The notes under the pieces were generated by a model. The model was given only the letters and a program-made list of their open reading frames with translations. It did no database searches and was not told the origin of the DNA. A DNA stretch of 13,113 nt. Source: JBFELO01 sp041552055. GTDB lineage: Bacteria > Acidobacteriota > Thermoanaerobaculia > Thermoanaerobaculales > Sulfomarinibacteraceae. This document shows positions 5,928-12,968 of this stretch, piece after piece (positions within the stretch are counted from its first letter, which is position 1; each line of letters starts with the position of its first letter). Where the stretch lies: assembly GCA_041552055.1 (NCBI GenBank), contig JBFELO010000129.1, positions 1 to 13,113 on the forward strand. Reading direction: 5' to 3'. The translations under genes and the position numbers were made by a program.

Positions 5928-7709
5928 ATGATCAGGGGCGCGGGGGGGTTGTCCGCCAACCCGCTGGTGCGCCTCGCTCGCGACTACGCCTGGCGCTACC
6001 GCTGGAGCTACCTCGCCGGGGCCGCCTTTTTGTGGATCACCAACTATCTGTCGGTGAGCATTCCCGGCGAGATCGGTCGCGCCATCGATGCGCTCCGCGG
6101 CGAGCTGCCGGTCGGACCTCACGTGGCGGCTATTGCGGCGATGGGCATCGCGGTGATCGGTGTCCGGACCCTGTCGCGGATCCTCATCTTCAACCCCGGC
6201 CGCCACGTCGAGTACCACCTGCGCGCCGACCTGTTCACCAAGCTGCTTCAGCTGCAACCGGAGTTCTACGCCCGCCACAAACGGGGCGACATCGTGAGCC
6301 GGGCGTCGAACGACATCACGTGGGTGCGGACGCTCGTCGGCTACGGCGGGTTGCAGGTCTTCAACGTGACCATCGCCGTCGTGCTGACCGGCTGGAAGAT
6401 GTTGACCCTGTCGCCGAAGCTCACCCTGCTCGCGCTGCTGCCGATACTGGTCGGGATGGGGCTGGTTCAATGGAGCATCCGCCGGCTGTTCCACCTCAGC
6501 CGACGCAGCCAGGAGCAGCTCGGTGAGATTTCGGAGCACGTGCTCGGCAGCCTCCAGGGGATCGCGGCGATTCAGGGCTTCGTCGCCCACGAGTCGTTCA
6601 TCGGCAGATTCGAGGAGCGCAATCAGGACTGGTTGCGCACCGGGATGAAGCTCGCGGTGATCCGGGCGACAGCGCTCCCCCTGCTGGTGCTGACAGGCGG
6701 TATCGCCATGTTCGTGTTGCTGGCGGTCGGTGGTCGCATGGTGCTGACGGGCGGTCTGACCCTCGGCGAGCTGGCCGCCTTTACCGCTCTCTTGACCGTA
6801 CTCCTGCCGCCGCTGAGGTCGCTCGGCTGGATGTTGTCGGTGATCCAGCGAGGGCGAGCCGCGCTGGAACGCATCTTCGAGCTGATGGACGCGCCCATCG
6901 ACCGGCCCGAGGGATCCGAAGGCCTGCTCCAGGCTGCCGGCCGCGGTCCGGCGATCGAGCTCCGCGACCTCGAGTTCGCCTACCCGGATGACCCAGGCAC
7001 CCCGGTCCTCGCCGGCATCGATGCCGAGATTCAGCCGGGCACGGTCGTCGGCCTGTTCGGCCGCACCGGCAGCGGCAAGAGCACCCTGCTCCGGGTTCTT
7101 GCACGGCTGTACAACCCACCGTCGGGGACCGTGTTCGTCGATGGAGACGACATCTCCACGCTCGACCTCACCTCGTGGAGACGGCGTCTGGCGATGGTGC
7201 CGCAGCGACCGTTCCTGTTCTCGGACACCATCACCGCCAATGTCGCGCTCGAGTTCGATCCCGGCCGCGACGCGGTGAACGAGGCGGTCAGGATGGCCGC
7301 CCTGGAGCCCGACCTCGCAGTGCTGCCCGACGGTCTCGAGACCGTGGTTGGCGAGCGCGGCATCATGCTGTCCGGAGGCCAGCGTCAGCGGGTCGCACTC
7401 GCACGCGGGCTCTACCGCGGCGGCGATGTGCTCATCCTCGACGACGTGCTTTCGGCGGTCGACCACCAGACCGAAGCGGCGCTGGTCGAGACCGTCGCGG
7501 GCCTGGCGCGCGAGCCGTCGGCGCCGACCATCTTCATCGCCAGCCACCGCCTGTCGGCGTTGCGTCATTGCGACCTGACGCTGGTCCTCGATCGTGGTCG
7601 CCTGGTCGACCAGGGGAACCATGAAGAGCTCACCTCGCGGCCGGGGCCGTACCGCGATGCATGGGCCGTGCAGAGCCAGGCGGCAGAGGCCGGAGAGGCG
7701 GCCTCGTGA
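5928..7709 (+). CDS. ABC exporter half-transporter, degenerate Walker B subunit
   Basis: 593-residue type IV ABC exporter half: a six-helix transmembrane domain (about 15-310) fused to a nucleotide-binding domain (about 340-570). Visible are Walker A GRTGSGKST (378-386), Q-loop VPQRPFLF (Gln426), a perfect LSGGQ signature (481-485), Walker B VLILDD (501-506) and switch His540. The catalytic Glu after Walker B is replaced by Asp506, as in the degenerate-site subunit of heterodimeric exporters (TM287/288, BmrCD, MdlAB types). Substrates of such pairs include drugs, lipids and peptides; none can be assigned. The ATG at 5928 has GAGG 7 bases before it. A TTG at 5904 after GGTGAGG would add eight residues. 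The stop codon overlaps the GTG start of the partner gene, indicating translational coupling. Confidence 0.92.
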   Translation: MIRGAGGLSANPLVRLARDYAWRYRWSYLAGAAFLWITNYLSVSIPGEIGRAIDALRGELPVGPHVAAIAAMGIAVIGVRTLSRILIFNPGRHVEYHLRADLFTKLLQLQPEFYARHKRGDIVSRASNDITWVRTLVGYGGLQVFNVTIAVVLTGWKMLTLSPKLTLLALLPILVGMGLVQWSIRRLFHLSRRSQEQLGEISEHVLGSLQGIAAIQGFVAHESFIGRFEERNQDWLRTGMKLAVIRATALPLLVLTGGIAMFVLLAVGGRMVLTGGLTLGELAAFTALLTVLLPPLRSLGWMLSVIQRGRAALERIFELMDAPIDRPEGSEGLLQAAGRGPAIELRDLEFAYPDDPGTPVLAGIDAEIQPGTVVGLFGRTGSGKSTLLRVLARLYNPPSGTVFVDGDDISTLDLTSWRRRLAMVPQRPFLFSDTITANVALEFDPGRDAVNEAVRMAALEPDLAVLPDGLETVVGERGIMLSGGQRQRVALARGLYRGGDVLILDDVLSAVDHQTEAALVETVAGLAREPSAPTIFIASHRLSALRHCDLTLVLDRGRLVDQGNHEELTSRPGPYRDAWAVQSQAAEAGEAAS

Positions 7710-9454
7710 CCGACCTGGGGCTGCTCCGGCGGCTGTGGCCGTACCTCCGGCCCGACGCGTGGGCGTTCGGCATGGCGCTGCTGCTGACGCCGCTGGCAGC
7801 CGGTCTGAGTCTGGTGCAGCCGTACATCCTGAAGCGCGCCATCGATGACCACATCGCGTCCGGAGTGGCCGAGGGCCTGCTCGGGTGGGCGCTGCTGTAT
7901 CTGGGCGCGGTCATCGTCGGCTACGTGCTGGAGGGCGTGTACGTGCTGGTGCTGGCGTGGGGCGGCCAGCGGAGCATCGTCCGGATCCGCTCTGGCATTT
8001 ACCGACACCTGCTCAACCTCAAGCAGAGCTATCTGGATCGACAGCCGGCCGGGCGCCTGATGACCCGTGCCACCAGTGACGTGGACGCTCTCGGCGAGGC
8101 CTTCGGCTCCGGCGTGGTCAACATCGTTCTCGATCTGATGATGATCGTCGGCACGCTCGGGGCCATGCTGTGGCTCGACGCACGCCTCACCGGGGTGCTG
8201 CTGCTGCTCGCGCCGCCGCTGTTGGCGGTGCTGGAGCTGATCCGGCGCCGTTTGAGAGTCCTGTTCAGTGAGGTCCGCGAGGCGCTGGCTGCGGTCAACG
8301 CGTATCTCGCGGAACGGGTGGACGGGGTCGAGGTCGTCCAGCTTTTCAACAACGAAGAGATGAGCGAGGAGGGGTTCGACGAACGCAACGACCGGTTCCG
8401 ACGTGCCACCACCCGGTCCAACGTCTACGACTCGTTGATGTACGCGCTGGTCGACGGAGTCGCGTCGATCTGCGTCGCGGTGATGCTGTGGTACGGCTCG
8501 GGGCTGGCGGCAAACATCGGCCTGTCGTTCGCCGAGCCGATCAGCGTGGGGCTGCTGGTGGCGTTCATCGAGTACCTCGATCGCCTGTTCCGGCCCCTGC
8601 GGGAGCTGTCCAGCCGGGTTGCCGTGCTGCAGCGGGGGGCGGCCGCGCTCGAGAAGATCCTGCTGTTGCTCGATTTGACGGAGACGTTGTCGGACGACGG
8701 CGAGCCGGTAGAGGGCGTTCGTGGCCACCTCGTACTCGAGGATGTGTGGTTCAGGTACTGGCCGGACACCAAGGACGTGGTTCGTGGAATCGATCTCGAG
8801 GTGCAGCCGGGCGAGGTGGTGGCGGTGGTGGGTGTCACGGGCTCCGGCAAGACGACCTTGACGAGGTTGATCGACACTTCGTACACCGGCTACCGCGGCA
8901 GCATCACCCTCGATGGTCGCGAGCTCGACACGCTCCGCCGCGAGGACGTTCGGCGCCACGTGAGCGGCGTGCGCCAGGACCCCCAGCTGTTCTCCGAGTC
9001 CGTTCGGTTCAACGTCGATCTCGGCAATCCCGCGATTTCCGAGGACGAGAGTGGGGAAGCGGCTCGCCTCGTGCACGCCGACCGGATCGTGGAGCGGGTC
9101 GGATGGGGGCACGTGCTCCGGGAGCGCGGAGCCGATCTGTCGGTGGGCGAGGGCCAGCTGCTCACCTTTGCCCGCGCCATGGCGCACGACCCCGCGCTCG
9201 TGATCCTCGACGAGGCCACGGCGTCGATCGACAGCATGACCGAGCAGCTCATCCAGGATGCGCTGGAGCGGATCTTCGAACGAAAGACAGTGATCGTCGT
9301 CGCCCACCGGTTGTCGACGGTGGAGCGGGCGGACCGGATCGTGGTGATGGAGCAGGGTCGCATCGTGGAGCAGGGAAGCCACGCGGAGCTGATGGCCGGG
9401 GACGGCTGGTATGCGCGCCTGGTTCGCGCCGGCGAGCAGCTGCTGGTAGCTTGA
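7706..9454 (+). CDS. ABC exporter half-transporter, catalytic Walker B / degenerate signature subunit
   Basis: 582-residue partner half: transmembrane domain (about 15-310) then nucleotide-binding domain (about 340-565). Walker A is GVTGSGKTT (376-384), Q-loop GVRQDPQLF (Gln424), and Walker B LVILDE (498-503) with the catalytic Glu503 intact, plus switch His534. The signature reads LSVGE (478-482) instead of LSGGQ. With the partner's Asp506, this means one composite ATP site (partner Walker A/B plus this signature) is degenerate, while the other (this Walker A/B plus the partner's LSGGQ) is canonical. The GTG at 7706 is chosen because GGAGAGG lies 7 bases upstream and it overlaps the partner's TGA as GTGA. 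The frame is open upstream to ATG 7661, but those 15 residues lie inside the first gene and look non-homologous. A palindromic repeat follows 49 bases after the stop. Confidence 0.92.
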   Translation: MTDLGLLRRLWPYLRPDAWAFGMALLLTPLAAGLSLVQPYILKRAIDDHIASGVAEGLLGWALLYLGAVIVGYVLEGVYVLVLAWGGQRSIVRIRSGIYRHLLNLKQSYLDRQPAGRLMTRATSDVDALGEAFGSGVVNIVLDLMMIVGTLGAMLWLDARLTGVLLLLAPPLLAVLELIRRRLRVLFSEVREALAAVNAYLAERVDGVEVVQLFNNEEMSEEGFDERNDRFRRATTRSNVYDSLMYALVDGVASICVAVMLWYGSGLAANIGLSFAEPISVGLLVAFIEYLDRLFRPLRELSSRVAVLQRGAAALEKILLLLDLTETLSDDGEPVEGVRGHLVLEDVWFRYWPDTKDVVRGIDLEVQPGEVVAVVGVTGSGKTTLTRLIDTSYTGYRGSITLDGRELDTLRREDVRRHVSGVRQDPQLFSESVRFNVDLGNPAISEDESGEAARLVHADRIVERVGWGHVLRERGADLSVGEGQLLTFARAMAHDPALVILDEATASIDSMTEQLIQDALERIFERKTVIVVAHRLSTVERADRIVVMEQGRIVEQGSHAELMAGDGWYARLVRAGEQLLVA

Positions 9455-9503
9455 GCCATTCAGAACGTGAATCGGCGAGCTCCGCCATACAGGTCCCTTG
9501 CTT

Positions 9504-9660
9504 TTGTCATCCTGAGCGAGCGGAAGCCCGCAGGGTTGCAGCGAGCGAAGGATCCCCACAAGCAAGAGCGCCGGCGCGATCGGGTCGTCGCTCCGGAGTT
9601 TTCGGGGGGTCCTTCGCTTCGTCGCTCGCCTTGCGGCTCGCTCCTTGCTCAGGATGACAA
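9504..9660. repeat. Dispersed palindromic repeat, copy 1 (complete)
   Basis: Perfect 14-base terminal inverted repeats TTGTCATCCTGAGC (9504-9517) and GCTCAGGATGACAA (9647-9660). The arms continue as an imperfect palindrome inward, with GCGAGCGAAGGATCC on the left and GGGGTCCTTCGCTTCGTCGC on the right, so the whole 157 bases could fold into one long hairpin. No transposase gene or coding capacity is present. A second copy starts at 12969. Such elements behave like REPIN/MITE-type non-autonomous repeats; that class assignment is inference. Confidence 0.85.
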
Positions 9661-9781
9661 CAGGTGGTAAGCCCACGCGAGGCCGGTGTAAGATTGTCGC
9701 TGGTTCATGGTACACCGAGATCGAGGAAAACCGGACCGGTTCGGCGGGTTGCGAGTGACCGGTTTCGGTGAGCCTGAAGAC

Positions 9782-9792
9782 GAGAGGGAGGG
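9782..9792 (+). promoter_or_regulatory. Ribosome binding site deciding the phosphatase start
   Basis: GAGAGGGAGGG ends four bases before the ATG at 9797. The frame is open upstream to 9707, but this strong purine tract and the signal peptide that begins at 9797 fix the start. Confidence 0.8.
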
Positions 9793-9796
9793 CATC

Positions 9797-11917
9797 ATGC
9801 GACGAGGCATCCTGTGCGTTTTTCTGTTGATCGGTCTGGCCGGGTTGGCCGCGGCCGAGACCTCTGACGAGGTGTTTCCGTACTCCGTGGCATCGGGCGA
9901 CCCGCGGGCCACCAGCGTGGTGTTGTGGACCTTCCTCGACAGCCCGCTCGAGATCTCGCCGCTGACGGTCACGCTCGAGATGGACACGATGGCGGAGTTC
10001 ACCGATCCCGTCGTTTCCCGCACCGTGATCGTGGACGAGGAGTACGGCGGCGCGGTCAAGGTGCTGGTCGACGGCCTGGAGCCGTACACGACGTACTACT
10101 ACCGTTTCAACCACGATGAGTGGACGTCTCGGGTGGGCCGCACCAGGACGGCGCCGACCCCGGACATGGACGTGGACGTCAAGTTCGCCATCGTCTACTG
10201 CCAGGATTACATCGATCGTTACTACAACGCCTTCGAGAAGCTGCTCGTCGACTACGACGAGGACGTGGACTTCGTGGTCCACCTCGGCGACATCATCTAC
10301 GAGCACACCGGCGGCTCGTCCGATGTCCCTGCAGAGACTGACCGTATGATCGAGTTCGAGGACCTGGACGGCGTGGTCCCGAACGGCGAGTTCCTCGCCG
10401 CCGGAAGCCTCGCCAACTACCGGACGATTTACAGAACCTACCGGACGGACCCGGTCTACCAGCAGGTGCACGAGCGCTGGCCCATGATGGTGATCTGGGA
10501 CGACCACGAGTTCTCCAACGACCACTGGGGGGCGACGGCCACCTACACCAACGGCCGAATGGAAGAGTATGACGAAGATCGGCGCCGCAACGCCGAGCAG
10601 GCCTTCTTCGAGTGGATGCCGATCGAGGTCGGGATCGGTGACGAGGGGGTGCTCGAGATCGACGCCAGCATGCTGTACCCCAACACCAGGATCTACCGTG
10701 ACTTCGTGTACGGTGCCAACCTCCACGTGGTGCTGCCCGACTCCCGCACCCCCCGGCCCGATCATCTGGTGCCCGAGGACGCGTTCCCGGGCGCGATCGC
10801 CATCGAGCAGGACGACCTGATCGAGGTGCTCGGATTCGTGGGACTGGACTTCGAGGACGTCAAGGACAGCTTCGACCCCTACATCGACATGGCGTACGTG
10901 GGGTCGCTCCTGCCGATTTTCCACCAGACGACTAGCCTGGTGGTGGCCTCCGCCTACATGGCCGAGAACCCCGCCCTCGACCTGTTCCAGGCGGTCAAGC
11001 TGGCCGAGGCCGCGCTGGACGGTCCTGTCAGCGCCACCTACCTCAACCTGGCGTTCGCGGCGGATGGCGCCTCGCCACCGTTCACGCCCGATGTCCTAGC
11101 CGGGCTGCCGCGCGGCCTTTCGTTCCTGTTCATCGGCAAGCAGGCGATCTACAGCTCGGCGGGCGCACGTAACACCGTGTTTCATGACACCTTCAACCTG
11201 TACGCCGTCCATCGATTCCTGGAGACTGGCGGTGCAGCTCAGGACGTGTACGGCGGCGAGCAGACCGCGTGGATTCAGGGGACGATGATCGGCAGTCCGG
11301 CCACCTGGAAGGTTCTGGGACAGTCGGTGGTGATGGCGCCGCAGGTGATCGACTTCACCAACCCACTGATCGCGGCCGGCCTGCCGCCGAGTTTTCCGGA
11401 CACCCTCCGGGCTCGTATCGGTCTCGACGTCGAGGGCTTCAACGGGTTTCCGCAGAAGCGACTCGAAGTCCTCGGCCTGCTCAAAGTGGTGCCGAACTCG
11501 GTTGTGATCTCGGGCGACGTCCACGCCACCTTCGTGACCGACCACAAGGACGGCGTGTACGAGTTCACGCCGCCATCGATCTCCTCGACCACATTCGGCC
11601 AGTTTTTCCTGCGGGGTGCACTGGAGCTTGTCGGTCCGGACGCTGGCGCCGAGGAGCTGGCGGCGCAGCTCGACGCTCTGCTCCAGATCTCTGCTCTCGA
11701 CGACGAGTTGGTGTCGCCGTCGAACATCGTCTACAGCAATCAGTGGGCCCATGGCTTCGGTGTGATGGAGGCGACCCCGGAGGCGCTGTACACGAAGATC
11801 TACCAGATCCCGTACACTGAAATCCACACCAGCTACTACGACGACCCCGCGGCACTGGACGATCTCTTCGAGGTGCTCGAGTTCACCCTCGTGGGCGGAG
11901 TTCTCACTCAGGAGTAG
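9797..11917 (+). CDS. Secreted PhoD-family alkaline phosphatase / phosphodiesterase
   Basis: 706-residue exported metallophosphoesterase. A signal peptide (MRRGILCVFLLIGLAGLAAA) is probably cleaved near residue 20; it looks Sec-type, without a convincing twin-arginine motif. An N-terminal beta domain (about 25-120) opens with SVASGDPRATSVVLWT, as in PhoD. The catalytic domain shows VYCQDY (Cys135, where PhoD has an iron-ligand Cys), HLGDIIYEH (Asp165), WDDHEFSNDHWG (234-245) and SGDVHATF (572-579). PhoD enzymes release phosphate from mono- and diesters in the periplasm or outside, using Fe and Ca. The stretch between LPDSRTPR (313-320) and GGEQTAWI (486-493) is about 165 residues, far longer than the 40-60 I would expect, so there is an insertion. 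The gene has its own terminator and is apparently monocistronic. No Pho box was identified. Confidence 0.9.
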   Translation: MRRGILCVFLLIGLAGLAAAETSDEVFPYSVASGDPRATSVVLWTFLDSPLEISPLTVTLEMDTMAEFTDPVVSRTVIVDEEYGGAVKVLVDGLEPYTTYYYRFNHDEWTSRVGRTRTAPTPDMDVDVKFAIVYCQDYIDRYYNAFEKLLVDYDEDVDFVVHLGDIIYEHTGGSSDVPAETDRMIEFEDLDGVVPNGEFLAAGSLANYRTIYRTYRTDPVYQQVHERWPMMVIWDDHEFSNDHWGATATYTNGRMEEYDEDRRRNAEQAFFEWMPIEVGIGDEGVLEIDASMLYPNTRIYRDFVYGANLHVVLPDSRTPRPDHLVPEDAFPGAIAIEQDDLIEVLGFVGLDFEDVKDSFDPYIDMAYVGSLLPIFHQTTSLVVASAYMAENPALDLFQAVKLAEAALDGPVSATYLNLAFAADGASPPFTPDVLAGLPRGLSFLFIGKQAIYSSAGARNTVFHDTFNLYAVHRFLETGGAAQDVYGGEQTAWIQGTMIGSPATWKVLGQSVVMAPQVIDFTNPLIAAGLPPSFPDTLRARIGLDVEGFNGFPQKRLEVLGLLKVVPNSVVISGDVHATFVTDHKDGVYEFTPPSISSTTFGQFFLRGALELVGPDAGAEELAAQLDALLQISALDDELVSPSNIVYSNQWAHGFGVMEATPEALYTKIYQIPYTEIHTSYYDDPAALDDLFEVLEFTLVGGVLTQE

Positions 11918-11946
11918 GGGTCTGTCCGCAAGAGTGAGTACGACGT

Positions 11947-11973
11947 GGCCCGCCTCGGCGGGCCTTTTTCTTT
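11947..11973 (+). terminator. Rho-independent terminator of the phoD-like gene
   Basis: GGCCCGCC (11947-11954) pairs perfectly with GGCGGGCC (11957-11964); realistically a 7-bp GC stem with a CTCG loop. It is followed by TTTTTCTTT. It lies 30 bases after the stop codon. Confidence 0.9.
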
Positions 11974-12076
11974 GGGCTCAGGGCGCACGTGACGTGACAG
12001 GTCGGCACCTGGGCTTGAGGGAGTGGGGGATGGCCGACGCCTGCGGCGCCTGCGGGTGAGGGGGAGAACAGTGTAG

Positions 12077-12095
12077 GCGCGCACCCCGTGCGCGC
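12077..12095. repeat. Perfect 8-bp GC hairpin
   Basis: GCGCGCAC, loop CCC, GTGCGCGC: eight perfect pairs, all but one G-C. No T run follows on either strand, so it is not a standard terminator. Confidence 0.7.
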
Positions 12096-12258
12096 TTCAC
12101 GACTGCCAAATGCCCTCGTCGGGAGCCAGGACCAGAGGCGCGGGTGGCGAGCAGGGGGCTGCGCGTCTATGGGGATGGGGGAGAGGGCGCATCTGGTGTC
12201 AGACTGTCGACGCGAGCGGAAGACCGACGACAGCGCGTCGTGCGGGTGGGCCGTCTTT

Positions 12259-12316
12259 GACAATGTTGGGGATACCGCCACCGGGGTGGGACGGCCCGTT
12301 GGGTCCCAACATTGTC
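12259..12316. repeat. Long-arm inverted repeat, 12 perfect bases per arm
   Basis: GACAATGTTGGG (12259-12270) and CCCAACATTGTC (12305-12316) are exact inverse complements across 34 bases. Including flanks CTTT and TAAG gives 15 of 16. The arms are much more AT-rich than the surrounding DNA, and the interior holds GC-rich partial complements. There is no coding capacity and no T run. It could be a MITE remnant, an operator or a structured RNA. Confidence 0.75.
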
Positions 12317-12398
12317 TAAGGGGGCACCCTCGGGGAGGGCGTTGGGGAGAAGGCGCGTTGCAGGAACGAAATCGTCGCGAACTGGGACCGGGTGGGCG

Positions 12399-12436
12399 AT
12401 GACGATGAAGACGAAGACGAAGACGAAGACGAAGAG
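12399..12436. repeat. GAAGAC hexanucleotide tandem repeat
   Basis: Four exact GAAGAC units (12407-12430) plus one GAAGAG, preceded by related GATGAC/GATGAA units. All Cs in the plus strand fall at one phase, so it is a strongly purine-biased tract. Shorter relatives lie at 5148-5170 and 5231-5249. Confidence 0.85.
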
Positions 12437-12558
12437 CTGGCGGGCGTGTGGGTAATGACGATGACGAGCGGGCTCTGGGTGGGTGGGTGACCTCACCCCC
12501 TCATCCCCTCATCCCCGCAACCCTCTGGTCGGGCGGCAGGGGGATGCCACAATAAAGC

Positions 12559-12954
12559 GTGGCCCTGGCCAACCCTTGCCTGCGACACGGCTGCCACGCC
12601 TGCTGCGTCGGCACGATGATGACGTTGACGCTCGAAGACATCGATCGGCTGGCGGCGGCGGGGGGCCACCGTCGTTTTTTCCGCAAGACGGCGGGGGGGG
12701 CACTCCAACTTGTCAACCGGAACGGGCGGTGCGTCTTTCTGCGCGGGTCGGAGTGCGCGGTCTACGACGATCGGCCCGAGGGGTGCCGGCTGTATCCCCT
12801 CATCCTGGATCGTGACCTCGACCGGGCGGTGAAGGACGACTTCTGCCCCCACGCCGGTGAGTTCGAGTTCGGGCCGGACGACGAGGAACGACTGCGCAGG
12901 TCGGTCGCGACCGAGGACGAGGAGACGGAGACGCGGAAGCAGTACCGCCGGTGA
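12559..12954 (+). CDS. YkgJ-family cysteine cluster protein
   Basis: 131-residue protein of the zinc/iron-chelating YkgJ type (DUF/CxxCxxCC family). The N-terminal cluster is NPCLRHGCHACC (Cys7, 12, 15, 16). A GRCVFLRGSECAVYDDRPEGCRLYPL segment in the middle supplies three more Cys, written here as GRCVFLRGSEC then AVYDDRPEGCRLYPL, and a last Cys is in DDFCPHAG. This Cys pattern is the family signature. Biochemical roles are poorly known; metal binding is inferred from the pattern. GTG at 12559 is the only start that keeps the N-terminal cluster: a TAA at 12553-12555 closes the frame just upstream. Its Shine-Dalgarno (AGGGGG near 12539) is distant, so initiation may be weak. The last 16 residues (TEDEETETRKQYRR end) are encoded by GAGACG-type repeat sequence like that in the spacers, so the C-terminus may have been extended by repeat DNA. 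Confidence 0.85.
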   Translation: MALANPCLRHGCHACCVGTMMTLTLEDIDRLAAAGGHRRFFRKTAGGALQLVNRNGRCVFLRGSECAVYDDRPEGCRLYPLILDRDLDRAVKDDFCPHAGEFEFGPDDEERLRRSVATEDEETETRKQYRR

Positions 12955-12968
12955 CATCTCCAACTCAT

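Larger units (their letters stand above)
9455..9796. other. 342-base spacer between the exporter operon and the phoD-like gene
   Basis: Nearly half is the palindromic repeat at 9504-9660. The remaining 136 bases should hold the promoter of the phosphatase gene. TAAGAT at 9689-9694 is a weak -10 candidate without a matching -35. No T-run terminator for the exporter operon is seen, and the palindromic repeat may serve that end. Confidence 0.5.
11974..12558. other. 585-base non-coding spacer with several inverted repeats
   Basis: No convincing gene is seen. It holds a tight hairpin (12077-12095), a long-arm inverted repeat (12259-12316), a GAAGAC hexamer tract (12399-12436), a small GGGTG-ACCT-CACCC hairpin (12485-12498) and two to three CCCCTCAT units (about 12494-12516). 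Open frames crossing it show low-complexity, arginine-rich translations typical of GC-rich non-coding DNA. A promoter for the following cysteine-cluster gene is not obvious. Confidence 0.6.

Noticed and set aside
5838..7622. 594-codon open frame antisense to the first ABC gene
   Set aside because: Same cause: low-complexity translation, no motifs, fully antisense to a well-supported transporter gene.
7565..10924. Very long open frame (over 1,100 codons) on the minus strand across the second ABC gene and into the phoD-like gene
   Set aside because: It runs antisense to two clear protein genes and through the palindromic repeat; its translation is rich in His, Arg, Gln and Asp with no domain. 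Third-position GC bias of the real genes leaves the antisense frame open.
12544..12555. Tiny upstream reading frame ATG CCA CAA TAA before the cysteine-cluster gene
   Set aside because: Its start codon directly abuts the G-rich tract with no room for a ribosome site; it is probably chance, though its in-frame TAA does fix the GTG start downstream.
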